In this document: positions 42,112 to 51,102 of the stretch, piece after piece
How the letters are laid out: the number at the start of each line of letters is the position of its first letter
Position numbering within the stretch: position 1 is the stretch's first letter
Assembly (NCBI GenBank): GCA_030426465.1
Contig: JAUHYK010000022.1
Location: 1 to 57,202, forward strand
Source of the DNA: Alphaproteobacteria bacterium
GTDB taxonomy: Bacteria > Pseudomonadota > Alphaproteobacteria > Caulobacterales > Parvularculaceae
Direction of reading: 5' to 3'
DNA: 57,202 nucleotides
The notes under the pieces: generated by a model
Database searches by the model: none
Told to the model about the DNA's origin: nothing
Seen by the model: the letters and a program-made list of their open reading frames with translations, nothing else
Made by a program: the position numbers and the translations under genes

Positions 42112-43299
42112 TTATCCGCGTCCAAGATCGAGCAATGTCTGCGCGACGATATTGCGCTGAACTTCATTCGATCCACCATAGATTGATGCGCCGCGTGAAT
42201 TGAAACAAACGGCGCTGGCCGACCATCCTTCGTCACCTTCATCAACGGGCGGCCGTTGCCCGGCCTCAAATGAAGTCATGGACAGTCCCTGGTTTCCGGA
42301 TGCTTCCATGAGCAATTCAGACGCCGCCTGGCGCACTTCCACGCTTTTCAGTTTGAGAAGCGATGAACGGGGATCAGCTTCGTTCGAGCGCATTTGACCA
42401 GCGAGAATCTGCAGTTGCAGCATCTCAACGGCGTCCAGCATAATCTCAATTCGCGCCAGCTTCGCTTTAAAAAGTGGCGTTTCAAGGAGACCATTCGTTG
42501 TGGCGGCGCGCCGTGTCTTGCCAAGAATGCGACGAGTCAATCCTACGCGTGCAATGTTGGTGCGTTCATTCGACAGCAAATACTTGGCGTAGGTCCACCC
42601 CTGATTCTCCTCACCGACGCGATTCTCGATCGGCACTTTCACATCATCAAGGAAGACAGAGTTTACTTCATGACGTCCATCGATTGTCCAGATTGGCGAC
42701 AGAGACACGCCAGGCGACTTCATATCGATGAGGAGGAAGGTAATCCCAGCTTGTTTTTTTGGCGCCTGCGGGTCGGTGCGGACGAGGAAAAACCCCCAAT
42801 CCGCCCAATGTCCCATGCCCTGCCAGATTTTCTGGCCGTTGACGATGTAATGCTCGCCCTCTCGCCGCGCCTGCGTTGTGAGCGAGGCAAGATCGGAGCC
42901 AGCGCCGGGTTCGGAGAAGCCCTGGCACCACCAGTCGTCGAGCTTGGCGAGCCTTGGAAGGAAGCGACGCTTCTGTTTTTCGGTGCCATACTTGATTAGG
43001 ACGGGCCCGAGCATGGCGACGTTGAAGGACAAAGGTTCTGGCGCGCCGCTTTGATGAAGCTCATCGAGGAAAATGTATTTTTCAACCGCGTTCCATCCCG
43101 GACCGCCATATTCTTTTGGCCATGATGGGGTCGCCCAACGCCGCTCGTTGAGCATCCGCTGCCATTCAACGATTTCCGCTTTTGCCAAGGGCCGATCGCC
43201 AATCACCTTGCGGCGCGTCTCTGCGGGAAGCCGGGCGTCGATAAACTCCCGCACCTCTAGACGAAACGCCTTCTCCTCATTGGAGAATTCCAGGTCCAT
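42112..43299 (-). CDS. Acyl-CoA dehydrogenase
   Basis: A 395-residue FadE with GFSEPGAGSDLASLTT (flavin-binding), VNGQKIWQGMGHWADWGFFL and C-terminal SIYGGSNEVQRNIVAQ. The catalytic Glu position of MCAD is Gly (YGGS), as in groups that use a Glu or Asp elsewhere. It is very similar in layout to the protein at 48.4 kb. It lies in the CoA transferase-crotonase-dehydrogenase-SDR-P450 operon, 6 bp after the crotonase. Confidence 0.94.
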   Translation of the reverse strand: MDLEFSNEEKAFRLEVREFIDARLPAETRRKVIGDRPLAKAEIVEWQRMLNERRWATPSWPKEYGGPGWNAVEKYIFLDELHQSGAPEPLSFNVAMLGPVLIKYGTEKQKRRFLPRLAKLDDWWCQGFSEPGAGSDLASLTTQARREGEHYIVNGQKIWQGMGHWADWGFFLVRTDPQAPKKQAGITFLLIDMKSPGVSLSPIWTIDGRHEVNSVFLDDVKVPIENRVGEENQGWTYAKYLLSNERTNIARVGLTRRILGKTRRAATTNGLLETPLFKAKLARIEIMLDAVEMLQLQILAGQMRSNEADPRSSLLKLKSVEVRQAASELLMEASGNQGLSMTSFEAGQRPPVDEGDEGWSASAVCFNSRGASIYGGSNEVQRNIVAQTLLDLGRG

Positions 43300-43305
43300 A
43301 ATCGA

Positions 43306-44091
43306 CTACTTGCCCGTAAAAACTGGTTTGCGTTTTTCGGCGAAAGCGGCGACGCCTTCCTTGTAATCGTCTGAGGCGTAGCAGATCTGGAAGAGTTCTT
43401 CGCAACGATCCGTGTCGCGCTTGGATTCGTCCTGTGCATAGGTCCACAGGGTGTATTTGATATCCTCAGCGGTAAGCGGCGCGCCAACAGAGATGTTTTT
43501 CACTATTTTCTCTATCCAGGGCTCGAATTCGTCGTTGGGTAATACTTTTCCGACCATGCCCTTTATATAAGCTTCTTCAGCAGAAAAGCGCAGGCCTCCC
43601 AAAAGCATGTCCTTCGACGCGCCATATCCGATAATATCAACCATTCGGCGCAGAGAGGAATAGCGATAGCCAATGCCAATATTCATCGCGGGCTGAGCGA
43701 AGGATGATTGCGCCGAGCAATAGCGCAGATCGCATACTAAGGCGACGGAGACGCCGCCGCCAATGCAATAACCGTCAATGGCGGCAACGGTGACCTTTTT
43801 CGACGTGTAGATCGCCTGAAGCGCCTTTTCGCCTGTCGCCGCGTAGTGCTCCTGAGCGTTCTTGTCGCCGCGTTCCTGTGAATATTTGCCAACATCTGCG
43901 CCGGCGACAAAAGCTTTGCCACCCGCGCCAGAAAACACCACAACGCGAATCTCGTCGTCTTTTTCAAATTCGGTCATAGCGTCACCCATGCCCTGCCACA
44001 TATCAAGGCAGATGGCGTTCATCTTCTCAGGCTTGTTGAAGACGATGCGGCCGATTGCGCCGTCTTTCTGGGTAAGGATGTGGTCAGTCAT
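43306..44091 (-). CDS. Enoyl-CoA hydratase/isomerase family protein
   Basis: A 261-residue crotonase from ATG 44091, with CGGAG six bases upstream. The oxyanion region is GAGGKAFVAGADVGKY. The two catalytic Glu positions read Ser (GGGVSVAL) and Ala (AQPAMNIG). It keeps the GGG loop but not the acid/base pair, so hydration is doubtful. It is second in the leftward operon, 16 bp after the CoA transferase. Confidence 0.92.
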   Translation of the reverse strand: MTDHILTQKDGAIGRIVFNKPEKMNAICLDMWQGMGDAMTEFEKDDEIRVVVFSGAGGKAFVAGADVGKYSQERGDKNAQEHYAATGEKALQAIYTSKKVTVAAIDGYCIGGGVSVALVCDLRYCSAQSSFAQPAMNIGIGYRYSSLRRMVDIIGYGASKDMLLGGLRFSAEEAYIKGMVGKVLPNDEFEPWIEKIVKNISVGAPLTAEDIKYTLWTYAQDESKRDTDRCEELFQICYASDDYKEGVAAFAEKRKPVFTGK

Positions 44092-44107
44092 TGAAACTCC
44101 GATAATG

Positions 44108-45334
44108 TTAGATAATGCCTTTTTCAATCAGGCTTTCAATTTTGCTCTCGGTATAGTCGAGGGATTTCAGAATTTCTTTTGTGTGCTGACCGACGACCGG
44201 GGGCGCTGATGATTCACCGAGTGGCGTTTCAGAAAGCCGAATGGGGTTGCGCATGAGTTCAATAGGTCCGGCGACCGCATGTTCGACGGTTTCGAGAACT
44301 TTGCGATTTTGAGCTTGCGGATGAGACAGCGCCTCGGGAAGCGTTTGAACGAGGCTCGAGGCCACATCGTAATCGTCGAGACGCTCAAGCCATTCGCTGG
44401 CGCCGCGTTTCAGAAATTCTTCATTGAGAATCGCAAGGAGCGCGTCGCGGTTTTCAATGCGCCCGGCTGTTGTGGAGAAGCGCCGATCTTGCATGAGCTC
44501 TGGCCTCTCCAGCGCGTCGCAAAGCCGGGAAAATTGAGGATTATTTCCTGCAGTCAGGAAAATATCTCTGTCGGCGCACCGAAATGACTGCGAGGGCACG
44601 CCGCCAAAACCGCCATTCCCACGGCGCGGCGGCACGTGGCCGGAAACCAGATAGTTCATGGCGAAGTGTGAAAGCGTTGCAATGCCGCAGTCTAGGAGAG
44701 CCATGTCTATGTACTGTCCTTCACCGTCATGAACGTCCCTGTGGTACAGGGCTGACATGATGGCGGCTACGGCATAATGGCTGGTCAGAATATCCACCAT
44801 GGAGATTCCGATCTTCATTGGGCCGCCTCCGGGCGCCTCGTCCGGATGCCCTGTAGCAGTCATCAAACCGCTCATCGCCTGAAAGACGCCATCGTAGCCA
44901 GGCTTTTCAGCAAGCGGTCCTGTCTGTCCGTAACCGGTAATTGAACAGTAGACCAAACGGGGATTGACGTTCCGTAGACTTGCGTAATCGAGGCCAAACC
45001 GCGCCAACGCGCCTGACTTAAAATTCTCAACAACAATGTCAGCACGTTTCGCCAGTGACTTAATAATCTCCTGGCCCTCCAGCGTCGCCAGGTTCACTGT
45101 TATCGACTTCTTGTTACGATTGGCGCTGAGAAAAAAGGCTGCGTCGCCGGTTGGAACTCCTTCTCGGTCTTTCAGAAATGGCGGGCCGTATTCGCGCGCC
45201 TCGTCTCCTGAGCCCGGACGCTCCACCTTGATGACGTCCGCGCCAAGGTCGCCAAGCATCTGCGTCGCCAATGGCGCTGCAAGCACCCGGCTCAGATCAA
45301 GAACTTTCACCCCTTTCAAGGCTTCAGATGGCAT
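44108..45334 (-). CDS. CaiB/BaiF-family CoA transferase
   Basis: A 408-residue class III CoA transferase. It begins with LKGVKVLDLSRVLAAPLATQ and LGDLGADVIKVERPGSGD; the residue aligned with the catalytic Asp of formyl-CoA transferase is D181 in SMVDILTSHY. These dimeric enzymes move CoA between acids, for example in bile acid and carnitine metabolism, so this offers a second way to make CoA esters without ATP. First gene of the leftward operon ending with the third P450. Confidence 0.95.
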   Translation of the reverse strand: MPSEALKGVKVLDLSRVLAAPLATQMLGDLGADVIKVERPGSGDEAREYGPPFLKDREGVPTGDAAFFLSANRNKKSITVNLATLEGQEIIKSLAKRADIVVENFKSGALARFGLDYASLRNVNPRLVYCSITGYGQTGPLAEKPGYDGVFQAMSGLMTATGHPDEAPGGGPMKIGISMVDILTSHYAVAAIMSALYHRDVHDGEGQYIDMALLDCGIATLSHFAMNYLVSGHVPPRRGNGGFGGVPSQSFRCADRDIFLTAGNNPQFSRLCDALERPELMQDRRFSTTAGRIENRDALLAILNEEFLKRGASEWLERLDDYDVASSLVQTLPEALSHPQAQNRKVLETVEHAVAGPIELMRNPIRLSETPLGESSAPPVVGQHTKEILKSLDYTESKIESLIEKGII

Positions 45335-45599
45335 GTTTTCGACCTCAATTTGTCATCTGGACGGCACGATCGACAATGTCCAATGCTCGCCAAAGTATGG
45401 CAAGACCCGCCTCCTCGGCGCCAAGTGCGTATCGTGTGCATGATATGGCCACTTGCGTCTGGCCTGGTGCGTACTTGGGCAATAATCGCTCTCGCGATTG
45501 CGAAAGGGCTGTTTAGGGTGGTATTTTTGATAAAATGCTGCCTGAACCTATGGGTTAATCAATAAAGCTCTCCAATCTCAGGGAATCTCAGGCGAAACC

Positions 45600-46463
45600 A
45601 TGACCCTTAAAGTCCGCTATCCCGACATCGATTATTCAAAGATCAAGGCTCATTGGGCGCGCAACCTCGCGTTCTCACATGATAGAAATGCGTCATCATT
45701 TATTCCGCAGCCTGTTGAGCCATGGTTGATCAGGCTTCTGCAGTCGGCGATTGAGAAGATCCCAGCGGATGACCCGAAGTTGCGAGAGGATGTTCTGGGA
45801 TTTATCCGTCAAGAGTCGCAACACTATAAACAACATCGCCTCTTCAACGACAGGCTGATCGAGCAGGGATATCCAAAGCTCCGGGAATTGGAGCAGGAAC
45901 TGGCCGCCGATCTTGAGCGGTTCCTGAAAGACCGGTCGTTAAAATTCTGTCTCGCCTATGCTGATGGTTTCGAATCCCTCGGCGCCATTTCGGGTCAGGT
46001 CTGGTTTGAGAATAGCGACGAGATGCTCGAAGGCGCAGACCCCAATGCCGAGGCGCTGTGGAAGTGGCACATGGCCGAGGAATTTGAGCATCGTGAAGTT
46101 TGCTATGATATTTACCATGCCCTCTTTGGCCGCGGCATTTGGAACGGAATAGTAAACGGTTATTTTTACAGATTGTATGGCTTTATCTTCGCGATGGTGC
46201 ATCTGCGCGGATTTGCTGCGAAATTATACAATTACATGATTGAGATTGACAAAGAGACCATGAGCGAGGCCGACAAAGAAAAGTTTGAACAGGATGAAAA
46301 AGATTTCAAAGCTTTTCAGAAGAAACATTTTTTCGCGCCGCTCTTGAAGAATTTTCTCCCCTGGTACGATCCCGGCAACAAGCGGACGCCGCGCGGATTG
46401 TTTGAATATCTCCGTCAGTTTGAAGCCGGCGGCAAATACGCCAAAGCCGGCGCCCGGGGTTAA
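45600..46463 (+). CDS. PF10118-type putative metal-dependent hydrolase/diiron protein
   Basis: A 287-residue, helix-rich soluble protein of the PF10118 (predicted metal-dependent hydrolase) family. Candidate metal ligands lie in paired helices: RQESQHYKQH and WHMAEEFEHREVCYD, a pattern like ferritin-fold diiron sites. A more hydrophobic helix pair follows (YRLYGFIFAMVHLRGF). No member I know of has a settled function; some lie beside steroid and lipid catabolism genes. A 265-bp gap separates it from the divergent CoA transferase; it converges on a crotonase gene. Confidence 0.85.
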   Translation: MTLKVRYPDIDYSKIKAHWARNLAFSHDRNASSFIPQPVEPWLIRLLQSAIEKIPADDPKLREDVLGFIRQESQHYKQHRLFNDRLIEQGYPKLRELEQELAADLERFLKDRSLKFCLAYADGFESLGAISGQVWFENSDEMLEGADPNAEALWKWHMAEEFEHREVCYDIYHALFGRGIWNGIVNGYFYRLYGFIFAMVHLRGFAAKLYNYMIEIDKETMSEADKEKFEQDEKDFKAFQKKHFFAPLLKNFLPWYDPGNKRTPRGLFEYLRQFEAGGKYAKAGARG

Positions 46464-46473
46464 GTCGAATCGA

Positions 46474-47268
46474 CTACTTGCCCGTGAATTTCGGTTTGCG
46501 CTTTTCAAGAAAGGCGTGAACCGCTTCGCGGTGATCGTCGGAAAATTCCGAAATCGCTTCAAAGAACAGCGACGCGTCGATCATGCCCTCGAAATAGCGA
46601 CGCAAGGGAAGGTTGATCGCCTGTTTCGTCAAGTTTAGTGCGACCGACGCGCCGGCGGCGAGCCGGTCCGCCATGCCGTAAACGACGGCGTCCAGCTCCT
46701 CCGGCGGAACCGCCTTGTTGATCAGGCCGATGGCGGCGGCGTCTTTTCCCAATATCGGATCGCCAGTGAGGAGATATTCCCGGGCGCGCATGAAACCGAT
46801 TAATTGCGGCCAAATCAGCGCGCCGCCATCGCCGGCCGTATAACCAACAGCCACATGGGGGTCGGCGATCTTTGCATTTTCTGTCGCATAGGCGAGATCC
46901 GCAAAAAGCGCGACAGTGGCGCCAAGGCCCACAGCGTGGCCGTTAATGCGCGCGATTAACGGTCGTTCGAGGCGCAGCAGCGCATTTAAAAGACGCTTTG
47001 CGTCAGCAAACCCTTTTATGGCGTCTTTGGGCTCGCCGAGCAGACGTTTCATTTCGTTGATGTCGCCGCCTGCGGAGAACGCCCGGTCGCCTGCGCCGGT
47101 AATGACAACGACCTTTGTCTCTTTGTCCCGGTTGAGATCTTCAAGGACCATGTAAAGTTCGTCGTGCATCGCGCCTTCGAAGGCGTTGGTCGGCGGATTG
47201 TCGAGTGTGATGACAAGAACACCATTGTCCCGCCGTTCGATTTTGAGCTTCTCGCAGTATTCGTACAT
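46474..47268 (-). CDS. Enoyl-CoA hydratase/isomerase family protein
   Basis: A 264-residue crotonase with GAGDRAFSAGGDINEM in the oxyanion region. Catalytic Glu positions read Thr (GLGATVAL) and His (ADPHVAVG). The ADPHVAVG-GDGG pattern occurs in a subgroup that is not a straightforward hydratase. It ends a leftward set with the acyl-CoA dehydrogenase pair (50-bp gap). GGGAGTGATGA precedes the ATG. Confidence 0.92.
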   Translation of the reverse strand: MYEYCEKLKIERRDNGVLVITLDNPPTNAFEGAMHDELYMVLEDLNRDKETKVVVITGAGDRAFSAGGDINEMKRLLGEPKDAIKGFADAKRLLNALLRLERPLIARINGHAVGLGATVALFADLAYATENAKIADPHVAVGYTAGDGGALIWPQLIGFMRAREYLLTGDPILGKDAAAIGLINKAVPPEELDAVVYGMADRLAAGASVALNLTKQAINLPLRRYFEGMIDASLFFEAISEFSDDHREAVHAFLEKRKPKFTGK

Positions 47269-47318
47269 TCATCACTCCCGGCTGGCCCAATGAGCGGCGG
47301 CGGCCCTTTATCAGACGT

Positions 47319-48437
47319 TTAAGCCGTTTGGGTCATGGCGCCAATGCGCCTCACATGGTGGTCGATATCGCCATAGAGTTTCTCAATGGCCGTCAGGCGT
47401 CGATAGTGATGGCTGATTTCATATTCGTCGGTGAGACCGTAACCGCCATGCAATTGAATGCCTTGTTTTGAAACAAGTTGGGAAGCCTCGCCAATGGTGA
47501 TCTTGGCAAGAGAGACGGCGCGCTGACGATCTCTTTCCGGCGCGTCGACCTGCGCCAGCGCCTGATAAAGTGCGGAGCGGGCCTGGTGCGTAGCGACGAA
47601 CATGTCGGCCATAATATGTTGAAGCGCCTGAAATTTGCCGATGGGTTGGCCAAATTGCTGGCGCTCCTTGATATAAGCGGAGCATATCTGAAGCGCCGAT
47701 TCCATGGAGCCGACCGCTTGCGCGCCATAGGCGATGCTTGTGCGATCAATGGCCTCGCCGAAAACGGATGATGCCTTCGGTCCCGTCAGCAAAACGGCCG
47801 TTGCTTCGGCCTTGTTAAACTTGACGTCCGATGCGCGCGCGCTGTCGATCAGGTTGTAGCTGTATGCGGAGACTTCTTTTTGCGTGGCCGGGACAAGGGC
47901 GAGGGCGAAGTCGCCTGAGCCTTCAATTTGTGCGGTGACGATCAGATGCGTCGCGGAAGGCGCATCGATCACGAGCTGTTTTTCACCACTGATCGTGTAC
48001 CCGTTTCCGGTTTTCGAAAGCAGGGTTTTTCGCGGCGCGCTATAGGCATAACGTTCGCCCGGTTCATCATGGGCGAGCGCCACACGCGCTTCGCCGCTAA
48101 TAATCGCTTCGAACAAGTCCGAATCAGGCTGATCGGCGTGGCTTAGAAGATAAGGGGCCGTCACAGCGGTGCTGACAATGGGATCGGGCACGAGGTTCGC
48201 GCCAAATGCTGTCATTAAAACAGCGATATCGGTGATCTCGCCGTCGAGCCCGCCTTGCTCCTCAGGGATAGCCAAGGCGAGCCATCCGAGTTCCGCAAAC
48301 TGAGCCCATGCGTCTGCGTCGAGACCGTCGGGCGACTTGCGCAAGGCGCGGCGATGTTCAAGCGTATAATGACTGCGTAGAAACCGCTCGGCGGTGTCGA
48401 GAAGCATTTTTTGGAGGTCTGAATAATTATAATCCAT
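47319..48437 (-). CDS. Acyl-CoA dehydrogenase (second pair, small-type subunit)
   Basis: A 372-residue FadE starting MDYNYSDLQKMLLDTAERF, with AIPEEQGGLDGE, ERQQFGQPIGKFQALQHIMA and QLHGGYGLTDEYEISHHYRR then YGDIDHHV. It lacks the SEPGSGSD flavin motif that its partner has. It starts 8 bp after the longer acyl-CoA dehydrogenase at 48.4 kb, again suggesting a heterodimeric enzyme. Confidence 0.93.
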   Translation of the reverse strand: MDYNYSDLQKMLLDTAERFLRSHYTLEHRRALRKSPDGLDADAWAQFAELGWLALAIPEEQGGLDGEITDIAVLMTAFGANLVPDPIVSTAVTAPYLLSHADQPDSDLFEAIISGEARVALAHDEPGERYAYSAPRKTLLSKTGNGYTISGEKQLVIDAPSATHLIVTAQIEGSGDFALALVPATQKEVSAYSYNLIDSARASDVKFNKAEATAVLLTGPKASSVFGEAIDRTSIAYGAQAVGSMESALQICSAYIKERQQFGQPIGKFQALQHIMADMFVATHQARSALYQALAQVDAPERDRQRAVSLAKITIGEASQLVSKQGIQLHGGYGLTDEYEISHHYRRLTAIEKLYGDIDHHVRRIGAMTQTA

Positions 48438-48445
48438 GATCGCCT

Positions 48446-49648
48446 TTAAAGTCCGAATGCAAGCTTCGCGATAATGTTTTTCTGAACCTGAAGCGAACCG
48501 CCATAAATCGTAGACGCGCGAAGAATTAGCGCCTGGGAGGTCCTACCCGGTATGTGATCGGGCCAGGGATCGTAGGGGTCCCGGTCGACTGACTCCGAGG
48601 CATAGTGGCGAATCGCTTTGGGGCCGATCAAGTCAACATGCAACTCGGTCAGCGCCTGCTGCAATTTCGAACCAGAAACTTTCAAGATCGAAGCGACTGC
48701 CGTTTCATTATATTTAAATTCCTCATTGGCGAGGAGCCGCATGACGGAGCCCTCAAGGGCGCTGATTTCTGCCTCAAGGCGCGCGATGCGCCCCTGAAAG
48801 TTTGGATGCAGTATCAACGGAACTCCGTCGAGCGTTTCTTCTGTCGCTATCATTTTCGCACGATCAAGTTCGCGCTTGTTGAAATAGATAAAAGAGCTTG
48901 TGGTGCGCTCATGGTCGAGCAGGAATTTCGCGTAGCTCCAGCCCTGTCCTTCTTCGCCCACAAGCTGTTCAGCAGGAACCTCCACATCGTCGAGGAACAC
49001 TTCACAAAGTTCCGCCTCTTCGTTGATCTGGGGGATACGCCGGATTGTAATGCCGGGGCTCTTCATATTGATGAGCAGGAATGAAATGCCCCGTTGCGGT
49101 TTTACCTCCGGATCGGTGCGCACAAGAAAAAAGCCCCATTCCGACATATAGGCGCAGCTGGTCCAGATTTTCTGCCCATTGACGATGTATTTGTCTCCCT
49201 TACGCACGGCGGCGGTGCGAAGGCTTGCAAGGTCGGACCCGCTTCCCGGCTCGGAAAATCCTTGCGCCCAATAGTAATCGCCATTCCGGATCGCCGGCAG
49301 GAATTGTTCCTTTTGCGCCTCGGACCCGAAGGTATAGATAATCGGACCGACCATATGAGTGCCGCCCCAGCAGGTGTCGGGAGCATAGGCCTTGTAAAGC
49401 TCTTCCTGAAAGATAAAGAGCTGCAAGGGGGACCAGTTTTTTCCGCCGTAAATCTCGGGCCAATGGGGAACAGTCCAGCCCCGTTTCGAGAGGATTTTCA
49501 TCCAAGCGAGAGAATCATGCGGGTCGGAGCTATTGGCGCCGCCAAAAAGGCGGGTGCGCTCCTGTATTTCGCGGGGTAGGTCTTGCTTGATTGCATCGCG
49601 GATCATCGTCCGGAAATCAGCAAGCGACGCGTCAAATTTTAAGTCCAT
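48446..49648 (-). CDS. Acyl-CoA dehydrogenase (second pair, large-type subunit)
   Basis: A 400-residue FadE with GFSEPGSGSDLASLRT (flavin motif), VNGQKIWTSCAYMSEWGFFL and TIYGGSLQVQKNIIAKLA at the C-terminus. Partner of the following gene. Such pairs act on bulky CoA esters (steroid side chains and rings) in actinobacteria and proteobacteria. First gene of the leftward unit ending with the crotonase at 46.5 kb. Confidence 0.94.
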   Translation of the reverse strand: MDLKFDASLADFRTMIRDAIKQDLPREIQERTRLFGGANSSDPHDSLAWMKILSKRGWTVPHWPEIYGGKNWSPLQLFIFQEELYKAYAPDTCWGGTHMVGPIIYTFGSEAQKEQFLPAIRNGDYYWAQGFSEPGSGSDLASLRTAAVRKGDKYIVNGQKIWTSCAYMSEWGFFLVRTDPEVKPQRGISFLLINMKSPGITIRRIPQINEEAELCEVFLDDVEVPAEQLVGEEGQGWSYAKFLLDHERTTSSFIYFNKRELDRAKMIATEETLDGVPLILHPNFQGRIARLEAEISALEGSVMRLLANEEFKYNETAVASILKVSGSKLQQALTELHVDLIGPKAIRHYASESVDRDPYDPWPDHIPGRTSQALILRASTIYGGSLQVQKNIIAKLAFGL

Positions 49649-49922
49649 TCTGGGTCGTCCTTGAGGATTGGCGCCAGTATGCGGGCAGGGCGCTGATCAC
49701 AGGATTTCGTCAATATCGCAACTGCACAAGCCTGCCCATAGAAATATCGGAGACGCAATGGCGCGGAGCAGCAACGAAGGTCGGGCGACGGCGCGGTTTG
49801 CATCGAATATGCGATCAAATCCCGACCGGATTAATGATGTACCTGCTTGCCACTAGTCTGCGGTCGAAAGTCGGGCCTGATCAATAGCGGAACACCAATG
49901 GCGCGAGACCAAGGGAAGTGAC

Positions 49923-51095
49923 ATGCAAGGAAACACTCTGAAATCCTATCTGGACGTAATTGCATCAGCAGAAGCGCAGGTCGCAAAGACATGGGCCCCG
50001 GACGATCCGTTGTTAGCCGCCGATCTCCACGAACAGATTTTCATGAATCTGTCTCAAGGCTACGTCACCTATTTTCATTCAACCCCGGACCACCCCGAAT
50101 TTGGCCCGCTGTTCAATTCGATCTTTCGCTTGCAACCTAATCCTGACGACACCTACTGCCGGGCGCCGCTCGAAGCCAACGGCGTCTACCGAATTTCTGG
50201 CAATCGCGGTTCTGTCCGTTTGCTGACCTTTACGCTGACGGGCGACATTATCGGAATGGACGAAGCGCCAGGGCGCCAGACTGCGGAATATGATCTCGAC
50301 GATCATCTTGAATTCCACCCGAACGGCGATTTCGAAGTGATCCTTAGCGCGACAAAGCCCGACGGATGTGATGGGAACTGGTTGCATATGCCGGAAAAGA
50401 CCCGCTGTGTGATCGTTCGCCAGCGCTCATACAAATGGGGTGAGGAGCGCGAAGCGCCTCTTGCGATTGAGCGGCTTGATACGCCGATTTACAAAAAGCG
50501 TGATGACTTGAAAACGCTTGAAACAAAGCTTTCAAAACTTGCGGCCTTTGCGGAACGCCATACGAGGCAATGGCTCGCCTATCAGGACCAGATGCGCGCC
50601 AAGGGCCTGATCAACCGTATTGAGCATCATGGGTTTTCCGACCTTGGCGGCATCAAGGTGCAGGTCTACTGGTGGGGCATCTTTGAAATGGAGTCCGATG
50701 AGGCGCTGATCCTTGAAACGGATGTGCCGGAAAATGCGGGCTACTGGAACATTCAGTTGAATGACCAGATCTGGAATGCCATCGATTACGTCTGGCGGCA
50801 ATCGAGCCTTAATGGCTCACAGGCGGTGATTGATAGCGACGGCAAATTCAGAGCTGTCTTGTCCGTTGCGGATCCGGGCATTCCAAACTGGCTGGATACC
50901 GGCGGGCGAACTCAGGGATCGATTGTCGGCCGATGGTACAAATGTAAATCCGCGCCCGTGCCCAAGATCACAAAAGTGAAACTCTCAGAGCTCAAAGATC
51001 ACCTGCCGGCTGATACGCCCCCGGTGAGTGAAAGTGATCGCGTGAGCGCTTTGCGCGCCCGTGCAAGAGGCGCGCAGTTGCGACGCCGGTGGTGA
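49923..51095 (+). CDS. DUF1214-domain protein
   Basis: A 390-residue protein of unknown function. The C-terminal part carries the DUF1214 signature (YWNIQLNDQIWNAIDYVW and DPGIPNWLDTGGRTQG). The first half (YVTYFHSTPDHPEFGPL) is often seen with it. No signal peptide. Similar proteins sit near monooxygenase and steroid genes but I know of no demonstrated reaction. It converges with the Ltp-like gene (8 bp apart) and lies 274 bp from the divergent acyl-CoA dehydrogenase; that gap shows no clear site. Confidence 0.8.
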   Translation: MQGNTLKSYLDVIASAEAQVAKTWAPDDPLLAADLHEQIFMNLSQGYVTYFHSTPDHPEFGPLFNSIFRLQPNPDDTYCRAPLEANGVYRISGNRGSVRLLTFTLTGDIIGMDEAPGRQTAEYDLDDHLEFHPNGDFEVILSATKPDGCDGNWLHMPEKTRCVIVRQRSYKWGEEREAPLAIERLDTPIYKKRDDLKTLETKLSKLAAFAERHTRQWLAYQDQMRAKGLINRIEHHGFSDLGGIKVQVYWWGIFEMESDEALILETDVPENAGYWNIQLNDQIWNAIDYVWRQSSLNGSQAVIDSDGKFRAVLSVADPGIPNWLDTGGRTQGSIVGRWYKCKSAPVPKITKVKLSELKDHLPADTPPVSESDRVSALRARARGAQLRRRW

Positions 51096-51102
51096 TGGCG
51101 GT

